A stretch of 48,525 nucleotides of DNA from Candidatus Coproplasma excrementigallinarum (GCA_018714625.1 DVNE01000037.1:1-48525), one strand, 5' to 3'; shown: positions 7,946-17,120, counted from the stretch's first letter. Numbers and translations: made by a program. The notes: a model not told the origin generated them from the letters alone.

Positions 7946-10648
7946 ATGAACGAAAGCAATTCACACACGCAAAAGGAAGATATATTTGAAAGGCTTGCCA
8001 AAATTGCGCCCGAACCCGCCTTTGAAGGGGGCGTGCCCGTGGTGTTTGCCAGCGACGGCAGGTATGTGCCATACCTTGCGGTGGCGCTTACATCGCTTGT
8101 GGCAAACTCTTCAAAGGAGCGTTGCTACGATATACTCATACTCGAAAACGGTATAGGTGAAAACGCGCGCAACAATCTTAAAAAAATCTTTGCAGGCAGA
8201 AAGAACTTTTGCCTGCGCTTTATAAGTCTGTTCGAAGAGATTAAAGCCTTCAGCTTCAACATTATAAACTACTATTCTGAGGCCATCTACTTCCGCCTGT
8301 TTATGCCGTGGTTCATGAAGGATTACGAGCGGGCGGTGTACCTTGACTGCGACCTTATTGTGCTCGGCGACGCGGCAATGCTTTTTGACTGTCCGCTTGA
8401 GGATAACCTGCTGGCCGCCGTGCCCGACATAGGCATGGCTATGCACTTTTACACGAGCGGCAGGGAGTACGTTCCCAAGAGCTATTTCAGCGATAAACTT
8501 AAGGGTGTGCGTGCCGAGGAGTACTTCAATTCGGGCGTGCTGGTGTTCAACCTTAAAAAGTTCAGAGAGAGCGTAGACCTCTTCAGAATGATAGACGAAG
8601 TCAATGTTGAGGGACTGTATTACCCAGACCAGGACGGGCTTAATATACTCTGCCGCGGTAAGGTTAAATTTTTGCCTTTTGAGTGGAACTGCGTGCCGCA
8701 GAACCTGGGCAACCGCACTCTTGAAAATATGCAGGGCGACCTGCCGCAGGAGATATTTACAGCGTATATGCACGCGCGGAGCAGTCCTGCCATCATACAC
8801 TACGCAATGAAGGAAAAGCCGTGGAACTACTCCCCCTCGCTAGACTTTCCGCTGTTTATAAAATTCTGGAAATATGCGCTAGCCTCCCCCTACCGTTCAG
8901 ACATACTTCTGAATACCCGAATGAGAATAAGCGCAGGCGAGCTTGCGCACATACTGCAACTTTACGGCGAGGGCGAGATACAAAAGCTTAAAACCTGGGG
9001 CAACATAGTTTACGCCTGCGGCGGCTGGTGCGTGGGCAGACTTTCTGCAATGCCCGTAAAAATGCAGACCTGCGACGTCAGCAAACAGGGCGCGGTAATT
9101 GACTTTACCACCTACTGCTTTGACGCAGAAACCGCGGACGACATTAAATTCTGGTTTTCGGGCGGCGGACAGAAATTTTACTGCGAAAAGCTGCCAAGGC
9201 AGCAGGGAATAACCTTCGGGGACGAGGAAATTTCGCCTGAGATTGTGCTGAGGTGCAGCGTTGAAGTGCGCGAAGAGCCGCTTGAACTTACCTTATTCTG
9301 CACCTACCGCGGCATAAATGTAAAATGCGGCAGAATAAACTTTTCAAAGCTGTTCCCAGTGGATAAAATAATAAAGCACCAGTACTTTTACAAGGACGGC
9401 ATAATGCTCACCGCGCCGCGCGGACGACTGAGATTGGAGCGCGCAGGCAGGGCGCGTGCGGCATTGCAGGAGCTGAAATTTTTGCGCGTGCTGTGGAAAA
9501 CCGGACGGAAGGACTACCGCAAGGCCTGCCTTGCAAGGCTGTACGCCGCAGGTGTAAACGCCGTGCGCAAAAAGCCCGTATGGCTTATTGTAGACAACTT
9601 CCTTTCAGACGACAACGGCTACGCCTTTTTCCGATATGCGCACGCCCGCAGGCGGGAGGTAAAGACATACTTTGTATGCACGGAAAAATCGCAGAACCTA
9701 GGGCGAATAAAATCGCTCGGCGGGAAGATTGTCAACATTGATTCGCGCAAGTTCAAGCGGCTGTTCCTTACGAGCGACTTTTCCATAGGCAGCGTGGTAT
9801 ATAAAAAAATGAAGAACCCGTTTTACGGCGAGAACGACGCCTACCGCGACTTCTGCGCGCGCAGGGGGTTTGTATTTTTGCAACACGGTGTTATAAACCA
9901 GGACCTTTCGCGCGAGCACAACAAGTTTGAATACGACCCCGCAGGCTTTATCGTTTCCGCCTGGCCTGAGTACCGCTCGCTTACGCACGGAAATTACTTC
10001 TATTCAAAGGACGAGGTGTGGCTGACAGGGCTGCCGAGGTTCGACCTTTTATACCGCGACGAAAAAAAGATTATCACCTTTATGCCCACCTGGCGGAGAT
10101 ATATAGGTTCGGAGCTGAAAAAAGACAGCGAATTTTTTATGTTTTACTACGGGGTACTGCACGATAAAAGGTTACAGAGGGCGAGAAAGAAGTACGGCTA
10201 TACCCTTGACCTGCGCCTGCATCCGCTTATGCAGCAATTCGGCCAACAGTTTTATGACGGCGAAGAGGACGACTGCTTTGAAATTTCTGAAGGAAGTTAC
10301 AGAAAATTATTTGCGCGGAGCGACCTTGTGATAACAGACTATTCCTCTGCCGTGTTCGACTTCATATATATGAAAAAGCCGATAATATACGCACACTTCG
10401 ACAGAGAAAAGTTCTTTTCGGGGCACGTTTATCAGCGCGGATACCTAGACTACGAAAAAGGCGGCTTCGGGCCGGTCACGCGCACCGTCGACGAGCTTGT
10501 TGACAAAATTATATTATATATGAAGCGCGGCTGCGCCGCGGAAAGCATTTATCTTGAAAGAATGGACGGCTTTTTTGCACACGAGGACAAGGAAAACTGC
10601 GCAAGAGTTTATAAAAAGATACTGCTTTCGCCGCACGGCTTTAAATAA
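7946..10648 (+). CDS. GT8 glycosyltransferase fused to CDP-glycerol glycerophosphotransferase
   Basis: A 900-residue two-enzyme fusion. Residues about 30-310 are a GT8 transferase (LgtC/GspA type): VVFASDGRYVPYLAVALTS, the metal-binding DCD at 134-136, and YPDQDGLNIL and IIHYAMKEKPW near its end. Residues about 560-895 match the TagB/TagF glycerophosphotransferase family: FLQHGV near 650, GLPRFDLL, FMPTWR, and DYSSAVFDF near 797. The middle about 250 residues are a linker of unclear fold. Together these would glycosylate, and add glycerol-phosphate (or a related polyol-phosphate) units to, a teichoic-acid-like or capsular polymer at the inner membrane face. The start has AAGGAAAG at good spacing. 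The single uninterrupted frame argues against an assembly artefact. Confidence 0.85.
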   Translation: MNESNSHTQKEDIFERLAKIAPEPAFEGGVPVVFASDGRYVPYLAVALTSLVANSSKERCYDILILENGIGENARNNLKKIFAGRKNFCLRFISLFEEIKAFSFNIINYYSEAIYFRLFMPWFMKDYERAVYLDCDLIVLGDAAMLFDCPLEDNLLAAVPDIGMAMHFYTSGREYVPKSYFSDKLKGVRAEEYFNSGVLVFNLKKFRESVDLFRMIDEVNVEGLYYPDQDGLNILCRGKVKFLPFEWNCVPQNLGNRTLENMQGDLPQEIFTAYMHARSSPAIIHYAMKEKPWNYSPSLDFPLFIKFWKYALASPYRSDILLNTRMRISAGELAHILQLYGEGEIQKLKTWGNIVYACGGWCVGRLSAMPVKMQTCDVSKQGAVIDFTTYCFDAETADDIKFWFSGGGQKFYCEKLPRQQGITFGDEEISPEIVLRCSVEVREEPLELTLFCTYRGINVKCGRINFSKLFPVDKIIKHQYFYKDGIMLTAPRGRLRLERAGRARAALQELKFLRVLWKTGRKDYRKACLARLYAAGVNAVRKKPVWLIVDNFLSDDNGYAFFRYAHARRREVKTYFVCTEKSQNLGRIKSLGGKIVNIDSRKFKRLFLTSDFSIGSVVYKKMKNPFYGENDAYRDFCARRGFVFLQHGVINQDLSREHNKFEYDPAGFIVSAWPEYRSLTHGNYFYSKDEVWLTGLPRFDLLYRDEKKIITFMPTWRRYIGSELKKDSEFFMFYYGVLHDKRLQRARKKYGYTLDLRLHPLMQQFGQQFYDGEEDDCFEISEGSYRKLFARSDLVITDYSSAVFDFIYMKKPIIYAHFDREKFFSGHVYQRGYLDYEKGGFGPVTRTVDELVDKIILYMKRGCAAESIYLERMDGFFAHEDKENCARVYKKILLSPHGFK

Positions 10649-10706
10649 TTAGATTAAAGCTGACTTGCGCGGCTGAAAAGCTTTATAAAAACAAAAAATA
10701 TGCGCA

Positions 10707-10735
10707 GGGCGCCGCGGCAGAATGCCGCGGCGCCC
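10707..10735. terminator. Terminator between convergent genes
   Basis: The stem 10707-10719/10723-10735 (GGGCGCCGCGGCA) is perfect with a GAA loop. A-rich DNA to the left gives a T tract for the minus-strand mazF transcript; to the right there is GTTAATTTTT for the plus strand. Confidence 0.8.
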
Positions 10736-10757
10736 GTTAATTTTTAAATTAAGATTT

Positions 10758-11114
10758 TTACCTGGCGGGACTATCAAACCCAAGGCTTATCAGAATGGCT
10801 TTATCCACTCTGTTCATCATATTTTCGTTGAGTTCGCCTATGCGCTCTTTAAGCCTGCGCTTATCGAGCGTGCGTATCTGTTCCAATAAAATTACGGAAT
10901 CTTTTACCAGCCCGTAGGCACTTTTAGGCAGCTCGATATGCGTCGGCAGTTTGGCCTTGTTTATCTTGCTTGTCACGGCCGCCGCGATTATCGTGGGGGA
11001 ATACTTGTTGCCCACATCGTTCTGCACAATCAATACGGGGCGCACTCCCCCCTGCTCGCTGCCGACTACGGGCGAAAGATCGGCGTAGTAAAGTTCACCG
11101 CGCTTAACATTCAT
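10758..11114 (-). CDS. mazF: MazF/PemK-type endoribonuclease toxin
   Basis: A 118-residue protein of the MazF (EndoA/NdoA) family, an mRNA interferase that cleaves single-stranded RNA at short sequences. Family motifs are [11 protein letters not shown] near the N-terminus, [16 protein letters not shown] (the active-site Arg and loop), and a Thr/Ser strand with AAAVTSK. The C-terminus has the usual helix. ATG 11114 is chosen because GAGG lies upstream and the protein then begins at the family start; the longer frame adds unrelated residues. In Bacilli the gene follows a mazE antitoxin gene and alr. Here neither is present, though nnr lies upstream as in the standard neighbourhood. An antitoxin may be encoded elsewhere. 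Confidence 0.9.
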   Translation of the reverse strand: MNVKRGELYYADLSPVVGSEQGGVRPVLIVQNDVGNKYSPTIIAAAVTSKINKAKLPTHIELPKSAYGLVKDSVILLEQIRTLDKRRLKERIGELNENMMNRVDKAILISLGFDSPAR

Positions 11115-11428
11115 ATCAACCTCATAGTGTCTGCACCAGGCAGGCACAGGCAGCCTTTAATTTATTATATGTAACCGCCTTTATTTATTGTTGACAAAAC
11201 GCCGCGTTTTATACTCCCTTTACTGCCCCTCAACAAATTTTCCGCCATTAACCCAAAACAAAACTTTTGTCGGCGGCGGGCACTTGACGGCAAATTGCAT
11301 TCAGCTACAGATTTACACATAGGCTTTTCTGTATTTGCCGCAGCTGCCTTTTATTTGCCTTTTTGAAAAGGTTCTACCTTTATTTTCAAGTCAGGAGCTA
11401 TAAAATTTATAAATTTATGCAACGCATT
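11115..11428. other. Non-coding gap between nnr and mazF
   Basis: 314 bp without a convincing gene. On the minus strand, TATAAT occurs at 11164-11169, about 50 nt before mazF, but with no good -35 box at 17 nt. No mazE-like reading frame is seen. A short near-palindrome is at 11360-11372. Confidence 0.4.
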
Positions 11429-12868
11429 TTAAAAGGCGCTGCCCGATAATATTATATCTTTTACCGCGTACGGTATCTTTGCAAGCACATCTGCGGCCGT
11501 CACGCAGTATTCGGTGAGTTCGCCTGCGGCAAGTTCGGCCGCCGCGCCGAGAGTATATGCCGCGCACACGGCGCCATCGAATGGTGAAAGTCCGCGCGCA
11601 ACGCTGCCGCACATATAGCCAGAGAGCATATCGCCGCTGCCCGCCTTTGCCTGCGCCGAACAGCCGCGGGTATTTATCGCCGTCCGCGCGCCGTCCGTTA
11701 TTATTGTACCCGAACCCTTGAGCACGAGCGTTACGCCGTACTCCGACGCAAACTCCTTTGAAAGTCCGAGCGGATTTTGCAGTATTTGCGCCATACTATG
11801 GCCCGAAATACGGGAAAATTCCTTTACATGGGGCGTTAAAATTACGCTGCAGACAGCAGTTTTAAGCGGCTTTAAGCCGTATTCTGCAAGGCAGTTGAGG
11901 CCGTCGGCATCTATTATAAGCGTGCCGCCATAATCTTTGAGAAGCGTACAGAGCGAGCCGTACACCTCCTCCGAGACGCCGCAACCCATACCGAAGGCTA
12001 TCGCGCTGGAAGTGAGGTCAAACCCGCTCTGAAGAACGGCCTGCGGACAGGAAGAGGCTATTGCGGGGCGCACCTCCTCAGGGCAGACGGCCTTTACATA
12101 GCCGCATCCCGAGCGCAGTGCGGCCGCGACCGACATTATTGCCGCGCCGATGTAGTTGCCGCTTCCACACGCAAGCGTTGCCGTGCCGAAAGTGCCCTTG
12201 TGCGAATTGCGCAAGCGGGAAGGATAAAAGAGGGCTATATCTTCGTCGGTATATACCTGCGCCGCTGCGCCATCCGCGACTATGCCTATATCGCGCCTTA
12301 CCACCGTGCCGCACATATCATAGCCCGAACCCAGCACAAAGCCGGCCTTCAGTTCACCAATGGCCACAGTCTTGTCTGCCCTTACCGCCGCACCGTGTAT
12401 AAGACCGCTGTCGCCTGAGAGCCCGCTTGGAATATCTGCCGAAACAACATACGCGCCGCTTGAATTTATGACATTTATTACATCGGCATACACTCCCTCT
12501 GCGGGGCGGGACAGCCCCGTGCCGAAGATGCAGTCCACAATAATATCACCCTCAATAGTTGAGGCATATGTGCCGCTGAATTTGTTTTTTTCGCGCTCGC
12601 AATCGGGCGAAAGTCTGCCGCCGAAGGCGTACACCTTTACCCTGAACCCGCGCGATAAAAGCTCGCGTGCGCACACATATCCGTCGCCGCCGTTGTTGCC
12701 CGTGCCGCAGACTACGAGTATGCAATCTTCGACGTCAGCTACGGATGCAACCTCCTCCGCTATGGCAAAGCCCGCCCTGCGCATAAGCTCTTCCGAGGAA
12801 ATGCCCAGCTCTTTTATTGTATATTCGTCGGCCGCGCGCATCATTTCTGCCGTAAACACTTTGTACAT
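11429..12868 (-). CDS. nnr: Bifunctional NAD(P)H-hydrate repair enzyme (epimerase/dehydratase)
   Basis: A 479-residue fusion that repairs hydrated NADH and NADPH. Residues about 1-210 are the YjeF-N epimerase domain, with GTGNNGGDGY at 55-64. Residues about 215-475 are the carbohydrate-kinase-like dehydratase, with NSHKGTFG near 218, GSGNYIGAA, LTPHVKEFSR, VLKGSGTII and GSGDMLSG near the C-terminus. The start is ATG 12868 with GGAGGTG seven bases upstream. It lies between recX (upstream) and mazF (downstream) on the same strand, a location known for nnr in Firmicutes, although acpS and alr are missing. Confidence 0.92.
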   Translation of the reverse strand: MYKVFTAEMMRAADEYTIKELGISSEELMRRAGFAIAEEVASVADVEDCILVVCGTGNNGGDGYVCARELLSRGFRVKVYAFGGRLSPDCEREKNKFSGTYASTIEGDIIVDCIFGTGLSRPAEGVYADVINVINSSGAYVVSADIPSGLSGDSGLIHGAAVRADKTVAIGELKAGFVLGSGYDMCGTVVRRDIGIVADGAAAQVYTDEDIALFYPSRLRNSHKGTFGTATLACGSGNYIGAAIMSVAAALRSGCGYVKAVCPEEVRPAIASSCPQAVLQSGFDLTSSAIAFGMGCGVSEEVYGSLCTLLKDYGGTLIIDADGLNCLAEYGLKPLKTAVCSVILTPHVKEFSRISGHSMAQILQNPLGLSKEFASEYGVTLVLKGSGTIITDGARTAINTRGCSAQAKAGSGDMLSGYMCGSVARGLSPFDGAVCAAYTLGAAAELAAGELTEYCVTAADVLAKIPYAVKDIILSGSAF

Positions 12869-12982
12869 ACTTCACCTCCGCATTGTCTGCGCCCTGAATG
12901 GCGGCAACGCCGCATTGTTTTTTATATATGCACTGATAGTTTGCGCATATATATGCCCGTTATAAATTCCCGCCCAGACAAC

Positions 12983-13585
12983 TCAGTCGTCGTCAAAGTC
13001 GAGGGCGGCCTTGGCTGTATCGTAGCTGAACCCGCGTGAGAGAAGGTATTTATACGCCTTGCTTAAGTTTTCACGCGAGCGCTCTTTGCCGCGCAAATAC
13101 TTTTCGGCCACGGCGCGCGCCGCGTCCCCGTCCTCCTCCGTCTCTGACAGTGCCCTGTCTATTGCACTGCGCGAAGCTCCGCGCTTTATCAGGTCGGCCT
13201 CAATAAGCCTTTTGCCTCGCCCGCTGCAACCTGATATGTATGCCTTGCAGTAGGCGTAGTCGTCAAGAAAGCCGTAGTAATTCATTTTTTCTATAACGTA
13301 TTCACACACCGCCTCGGTATATCCCTTTTTATCGAGAAAATCGCGTATCTGCCGCTCGGTCTTCATAGTTGCGGAAATGTGCGTAAGCGCCTTGTCAAGC
13401 GCGGTATTTTTTTCTGTTTCGAGCTGAATTTCGTCAAGGAATGGCTTTTCAACGTGCATTCCCACTTTAAGATGGTACTTTATGGCCGCCTGGAGCGTGA
13501 GGCCGCAGTAAAATCTGCCGTCTATATACACGCTGCAACGGTTTTTATCCTTTTTTTGCGGCTCTATGGAAGTAATCTCTGCCAC
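12983..13585 (-). CDS. recX: RecX regulatory protein
   Basis: A 200-residue protein of the RecX family, which binds RecA filaments and limits or modulates recombination and SOS activity. The tandem three-helix repeats characteristic of the family are visible, with RQIRDFLDKKGY, DYAYCKAYI and GKRLIEADLIKRG. It begins at a GTG (13583-13585) with AGAGGGG upstream. It is divergent from ilvE, and probably transcribed with nnr 114 bp downstream. The N-terminal about 60 residues are an additional part common in Gram-positive RecX. Confidence 0.9.
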   Translation of the reverse strand: MAEITSIEPQKKDKNRCSVYIDGRFYCGLTLQAAIKYHLKVGMHVEKPFLDEIQLETEKNTALDKALTHISATMKTERQIRDFLDKKGYTEAVCEYVIEKMNYYGFLDDYAYCKAYISGCSGRGKRLIEADLIKRGASRSAIDRALSETEEDGDAARAVAEKYLRGKERSRENLSKAYKYLLSRGFSYDTAKAALDFDDD

Positions 13586-13615
13586 AATCTGCCCCTCTCT
13601 GCATCTTTTTTTATA

Positions 13616-13645
13616 ATTTTACCACACATGGCAATTTATTGTCAA
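13616..13645 (-). promoter_or_regulatory. Extended -10 promoter of recX
   Basis: On the minus strand, TTGACA (13640-13645), 18 nt, then TAAAAT (13616-13621) preceded by TGG. Confidence 0.8.
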
Positions 13646-13652
13646 TCGGCAT

Positions 13653-13682
13653 TTGACAAAGCGCGCTGTACGGTTGTATAAT
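13653..13682 (+). promoter_or_regulatory. Consensus promoter of ilvE
   Basis: TTGACA (13653-13658) and TATAAT (13677-13682), both perfect, 18 nt apart. Back-to-back with the recX promoter: the two -35 boxes form the palindrome TTGTCAA-N7-TTGACAA. Confidence 0.85.
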
Positions 13683-13818
13683 TATTATATATATTATATA
13701 TTGTTACCGTCCGGGCGGCGGCTCAGAGCATTATAAACACAATATAAAATATACGTATAAAATCTGAGCAGCGCGGCGAGATATCGCCGCACCTTAAAAT
13801 AAAAAGAGGTATAGTAAA

Positions 13819-14841
13819 ATGAGTGCAAATCTTGATTGGGGAAGCCTGGGATTCGGCTACATCAAAACGCCCTGGCGCTATGTCAGCCAGTACAAAGACG
13901 GCGCGTGGGACGAAGGTAAACTTACAGAGGACGATAAGATAACTCTTTCGGAGTGCGCAGGCGTGTTCCAGTACGCACAGACCTGTTTTGAAGGACTCAA
14001 GGCTTACACCACCGCCGACGGACGCGTGGTGACTTTCCGCCCAGACCTCAACGCCGAGAGAATGGAGGATTCGGCAAAGCGGCTTGAAATGCCGGTATTC
14101 CCCAAGGAGAGGTTTCTGGACGCCGTGGACAAGGTAGTTGCCGCCAACCGCGACTATGTTCCTCCCTACGGCAGCGGCGCGACCCTTTACATAAGACCGT
14201 TTATGATAGGCTCTTCTGAGGTTATAGGCGTTAAACCTGCAAAGGACTATCAGTTCAGAATGTTTGCAACGCCCGTGGGCCCCTACTTTAAGGAGGGAAT
14301 TAAGCCCATAGTTATACGCGTTTCCGACTTCGACCGCGCTGCTCCCCGCGGCACGGGACACATCAAGGCTGGCCTGAACTACGCAATGAGCCTGCATGCC
14401 ATTGTAGACGCGCACAACAACGGCTTTGAAGAGAATATGTACCTCGACCCCGCCACCCGCACATACGTCGAGGAGACGGGCGGCGCAAACTTTATATTCA
14501 TAACCAAAGACGGCGCGCTTGTTACGCCGCTTTCAGATTCCATTCTGCCCTCGATAACCAGACGTTCAATCTGCTATGTTTCCGAGCACTACCTTGGAAT
14601 GAAGGTTGAGCACAGAAAGGTTCGCCTTGACGAGGTGAAGGACTTTGCCGAATGCGGCCTGTGCGGCACAGCGGCGGTAATTTCGCCCGTGGGCAAGATT
14701 TTTGACCACGGCAAGGAGATAGACATCCCCTCCGGCATGGAGCAGATGGGAAAGGTTACAAAGAAGCTTTACGATACGCTCACCGGTATTCAGATGGGCA
14801 GGATTGAAGCGCCCAAAGGCTGGATAAGAGAGATAAAGTAA
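13819..14841 (+). CDS. ilvE: Branched-chain amino acid aminotransferase
   Basis: A 340-residue PLP enzyme of fold type IV that interconverts branched-chain 2-oxo acids and leucine, isoleucine or valine, using glutamate. The PLP lysine is in GHIKAGLNYA, about residue 184, and the phosphate-binding part is later in EETGGANFIF and CGTAAVISP. Length and motifs fit the group II (eukaryote-like) BCAT branch found in Firmicutes. AAAGAGG precedes ATG 13819. The leader of about 130 nt carries a small hairpin (13773-13790) but no T-box elements. Confidence 0.95.
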   Translation: MSANLDWGSLGFGYIKTPWRYVSQYKDGAWDEGKLTEDDKITLSECAGVFQYAQTCFEGLKAYTTADGRVVTFRPDLNAERMEDSAKRLEMPVFPKERFLDAVDKVVAANRDYVPPYGSGATLYIRPFMIGSSEVIGVKPAKDYQFRMFATPVGPYFKEGIKPIVIRVSDFDRAAPRGTGHIKAGLNYAMSLHAIVDAHNNGFEENMYLDPATRTYVEETGGANFIFITKDGALVTPLSDSILPSITRRSICYVSEHYLGMKVEHRKVRLDEVKDFAECGLCGTAAVISPVGKIFDHGKEIDIPSGMEQMGKVTKKLYDTLTGIQMGRIEAPKGWIREIK

Positions 14842-14914
14842 GTTTTTTAACTCTGACTGTTCTTGTTTGGTCTTAAAGCTGTTTTTCTTATAATTTTTTA
14901 AAGCAATAAGTTTA

Positions 14915-14949
14915 AAAGGCGGCTGCCGCAGATTGCGGCAGCCGCCTTT
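14915..14949 (+). terminator. Terminator of ilvE
   Basis: The stem 14915-14930/14934-14949 is a perfect 16 bp with a GAT loop, followed by TAAGCTTTTAAT. Confidence 0.75.
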
Positions 14950-14967
14950 AAGCTTTTAATTTTACAG

Positions 14968-15040
14968 ATTGACAAGCATATATGAAGTCTTTAAATTTTC
15001 AATTTTATAAATTGACCCGCATATATGCCGCAAATAACGC
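14968..15040 (+). repeat. Two half-copies of the dispersed repeat
   Basis: ATTGAC-N2-GCATATATG occurs at 14968-14984 and again at 15011-15027, and the second continues into GCCGCAAATAACGC. This resembles the 1951 and 7865 copies. Confidence 0.45.
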
Positions 15041-15110
15041 AAAAATACGCGCTGTATAGACCTGGTATATTGGCGCGTTCATTAAATACAGGCACTTTTA
15101 AAGCCGCTGC

Positions 15111-15737
15111 TTAAAGTTTAAACCCACACTCAAATTCGCGCAGTTTTTCTGTTTTCAGTCGGCCGCCGAGCAGGTCGGTCAGGGCATAATTGAAGTCGGG
15201 GGCAAGCTCCTTTTTTACCGCAACGGTAAAAGTAACATCAGAAAGATACTCCACTCCCTTCAGTTCGCAGTCGCGCTTTTCAAAAAGGCGATTGCACAAA
15301 TCTATGCTGTCATAGCCGACGGTATAGCGGTACTCCTCGCACGGCATATAAATAAGTTTTACCGCGCCGTCCAGGTTTTCAGCCGTGCAGCCCGAATACG
15401 CGCGCACAAGTCCGCCCGCACCCAGCTTTATGCCGCCAAAATAGCGCGTCACCACCACCGCCGTGCAAAAAATCTTTTTGTTTTTTATTACCTCAAGAAT
15501 GGGCATGCCTGCCGTTCCCGAAGGCTCGCCGTCGTCTGAAAATCGGGGCGCGTTGCCCGTTGCATCGGCTATATATGCGTAGCAATTATGGGTTGCGTCT
15601 TTAAATTCCGCATTGATGCGCGCAATGAATGCGCGCGCCTCCTCCTCGCCCTCTACGTGCAGCGAAGTCGTTATGAAGCGTGAGCGCTCTATCACCTTTT
15701 CAGAGCGGTACTCGCCGCTCACAGAGATATACGGCAT
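15111..15737 (-). CDS. yigZ: YigZ/IMPACT-family protein
   Basis: A 208-residue protein of the IMPACT/YigZ family. Motifs are ATHNCYAYI, RFSDDGEPSGTAGMPIL and VVTRYFGGIKLGAGGLVRAYS, with a ferredoxin-like C-terminal domain. Members contact ribosomes or translation factors in eukaryotes, but the bacterial role is not settled. The ATG shares its A with the tyrS stop codon, giving translational coupling to tyrS. Confidence 0.9.
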   Translation of the reverse strand: MPYISVSGEYRSEKVIERSRFITTSLHVEGEEEARAFIARINAEFKDATHNCYAYIADATGNAPRFSDDGEPSGTAGMPILEVIKNKKIFCTAVVVTRYFGGIKLGAGGLVRAYSGCTAENLDGAVKLIYMPCEEYRYTVGYDSIDLCNRLFEKRDCELKGVEYLSDVTFTVAVKKELAPDFNYALTDLLGGRLKTEKLREFECGFKL

Positions 15738-16921
15738 TATTTGAGTATTACCTTTATGTGCTGCTTTTTGCCCTTGTGAATGACGTCGCCGCTGTTTACG
15801 GGTGCGTTTATGTCCGTCACCTTATTTTCGCCTATGGACACGCCGCCCTGCTGAATGAGCCTGCGCGCCTCGCCGTTGGATGCGCACAGCTTTGCTGCTA
15901 CAAGCACGGGTATTATTGTGGGCGTTTCTACCGAAACCTCAACTTCGGGCAGCTCTCCGCCGCCTCCGAAGGCTGCCTTTGCCTGCGCCATTGCCTTTTC
16001 GGCCTTCTCCTCGCCGTGTACAAGCTTTGTAAGCTCAAAGGCGAGCAGCTCCTTCTTTTCGTTTATGCGCGAGGCGTCCCAGCCCTCCATCTCGTGGATT
16101 TTTTCAAGCGGAATGAAGGTGAGCATCTTTATGCACTTCATAACGTCGGCGTCGTCTATGTTGCGCCAGTACTGATAGAATTCGTAAGGCGTGGTCTTGT
16201 TTTCGTCCAGCCATACCGCACCCTTGGCCGTCTTGCCCATCTTTTTGCCCTCGCTGTTCAAAAGCAGGGTTATGGTCATTGCGTATGCGTCTTTTCCGCT
16301 CTTTTTCCTGATAAGCTCGGTGCCTGCAAGCATATTGCTCCACTGGTCGTCGCCGCCGAACTGCATATTGCAGCCGTAATGGGTATTCAGGTGCCAGAAG
16401 TCGTACGCCTGCATTATCATATAGTTGAATTCAAGGAAGGAAAGGCCCTTTTCCATGCGCTGTTTATAGCACTCGGCGCGCAGCATATTGTTTACAGTAA
16501 AGCAGGCGCCCACTTCGCGCAGCAGCTCAACATAGTTGAGCTTTAAAAGCCAGTCGGCATTGTTTACCATTATGGCCTTGTCCTCGCCGAACTCTATAAA
16601 GCGTTCCATCTGCTTTTTGAAACACTCGCAGTTGTGGTTTATGACCTCGTCAGTCATCATTGTGCGCATATCCGAACGGCCTGAAGGGTCGCCTATGTGA
16701 CCTGTGCCGCCGCCTACGAGCACTATGGGCTTGTTGCCAGCCATCTGTAACCTCTTCATAAGGCAGAGCGCCATAAAGTGGCCGACGTGCAGACTGTCGG
16801 CAGTGGGGTCGAAACCTATATAAAAACGTGCGCCGCCTCCGTTGATAAGCTCCCTTATCTCCTCCTCGTCGGTGACCTGAGCTATAAGACCGCGCTCTTT
16901 GAGTTCTTCATAAATACCCAT
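15737..16921 (-). CDS. tyrS: Tyrosyl-tRNA synthetase
   Basis: A 394-residue class I synthetase that charges tRNA-Tyr with tyrosine. The HIGH motif is HVGH at 45-48, and the KMSKS motif is KMGKT at 227-231. GFDPTADSLHVGHF, GTGHIGDPSGR and QFGGDDQWSN line the active site. The last about 60 residues are an S4-like RNA-binding domain. AAAAGGA precedes ATG 16921. The gene overlaps yigZ by one base. The leader is short and contains no T-box, which is often found in Firmicutes tyrS genes. Confidence 0.97.
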   Translation of the reverse strand: MGIYEELKERGLIAQVTDEEEIRELINGGGARFYIGFDPTADSLHVGHFMALCLMKRLQMAGNKPIVLVGGGTGHIGDPSGRSDMRTMMTDEVINHNCECFKKQMERFIEFGEDKAIMVNNADWLLKLNYVELLREVGACFTVNNMLRAECYKQRMEKGLSFLEFNYMIMQAYDFWHLNTHYGCNMQFGGDDQWSNMLAGTELIRKKSGKDAYAMTITLLLNSEGKKMGKTAKGAVWLDENKTTPYEFYQYWRNIDDADVMKCIKMLTFIPLEKIHEMEGWDASRINEKKELLAFELTKLVHGEEKAEKAMAQAKAAFGGGGELPEVEVSVETPTIIPVLVAAKLCASNGEARRLIQQGGVSIGENKVTDINAPVNSGDVIHKGKKQHIKVILK

Positions 16922-16953
16922 AACATTTTTCCTTTTTATAATATTTCCCCTTT

Positions 16954-16982
16954 ATTTTAGCATTGAATGCAAAAAAATGCAA
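16954..16982 (-). promoter_or_regulatory. Extended -10 promoter of tyrS-yigZ
   Basis: On the minus strand, TTGCAT (16977-16982), 17 nt, TAAAAT (16954-16959), with TGC before the -10. Transcription would begin about 25 nt before the tyrS start. Confidence 0.75.
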
Positions 16983-16983
16983 T

Positions 16984-17013
16984 AAAAAAGCGGCCCGCCT
17001 GCAGGCAAACCGC
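16984..17013 (-). terminator. Terminator of sigK
   Basis: The minus-strand RNA pairs 17004-17013 with 16990-16999 (10 bp, including three G-U pairs), with a TGCA loop and then six U (16984-16989). It abuts the tyrS promoter. Confidence 0.8.
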
Positions 17014-17120
17014 AAATTTGTACATATAAAAGCGCCCGAAACAAGCTTACCGTACGCCCTGGCGGCAGCTTAAAAAACAAAGATAAGTGCGCCGATATGC
17101 GTAAAATGGCAAAATGACGT

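Noticed and set aside
11191-11213. TTGACA followed by TATACT on the plus strand
   Set aside because: The boxes are only about 13 nt apart and no plus-strand gene follows.
13683-13818. T-box or other riboswitch in the ilvE leader
   Set aside because: No T-box core sequence or specifier stem; only a 7-bp hairpin.
15680-16546. 288-residue plus-strand frame
   Set aside because: It is antisense to tyrS and has no recognisable domain.
16922-16983. T-box upstream of tyrS
   Set aside because: The whole leader is about 25 nt, too short, and it abuts the sigK terminator.
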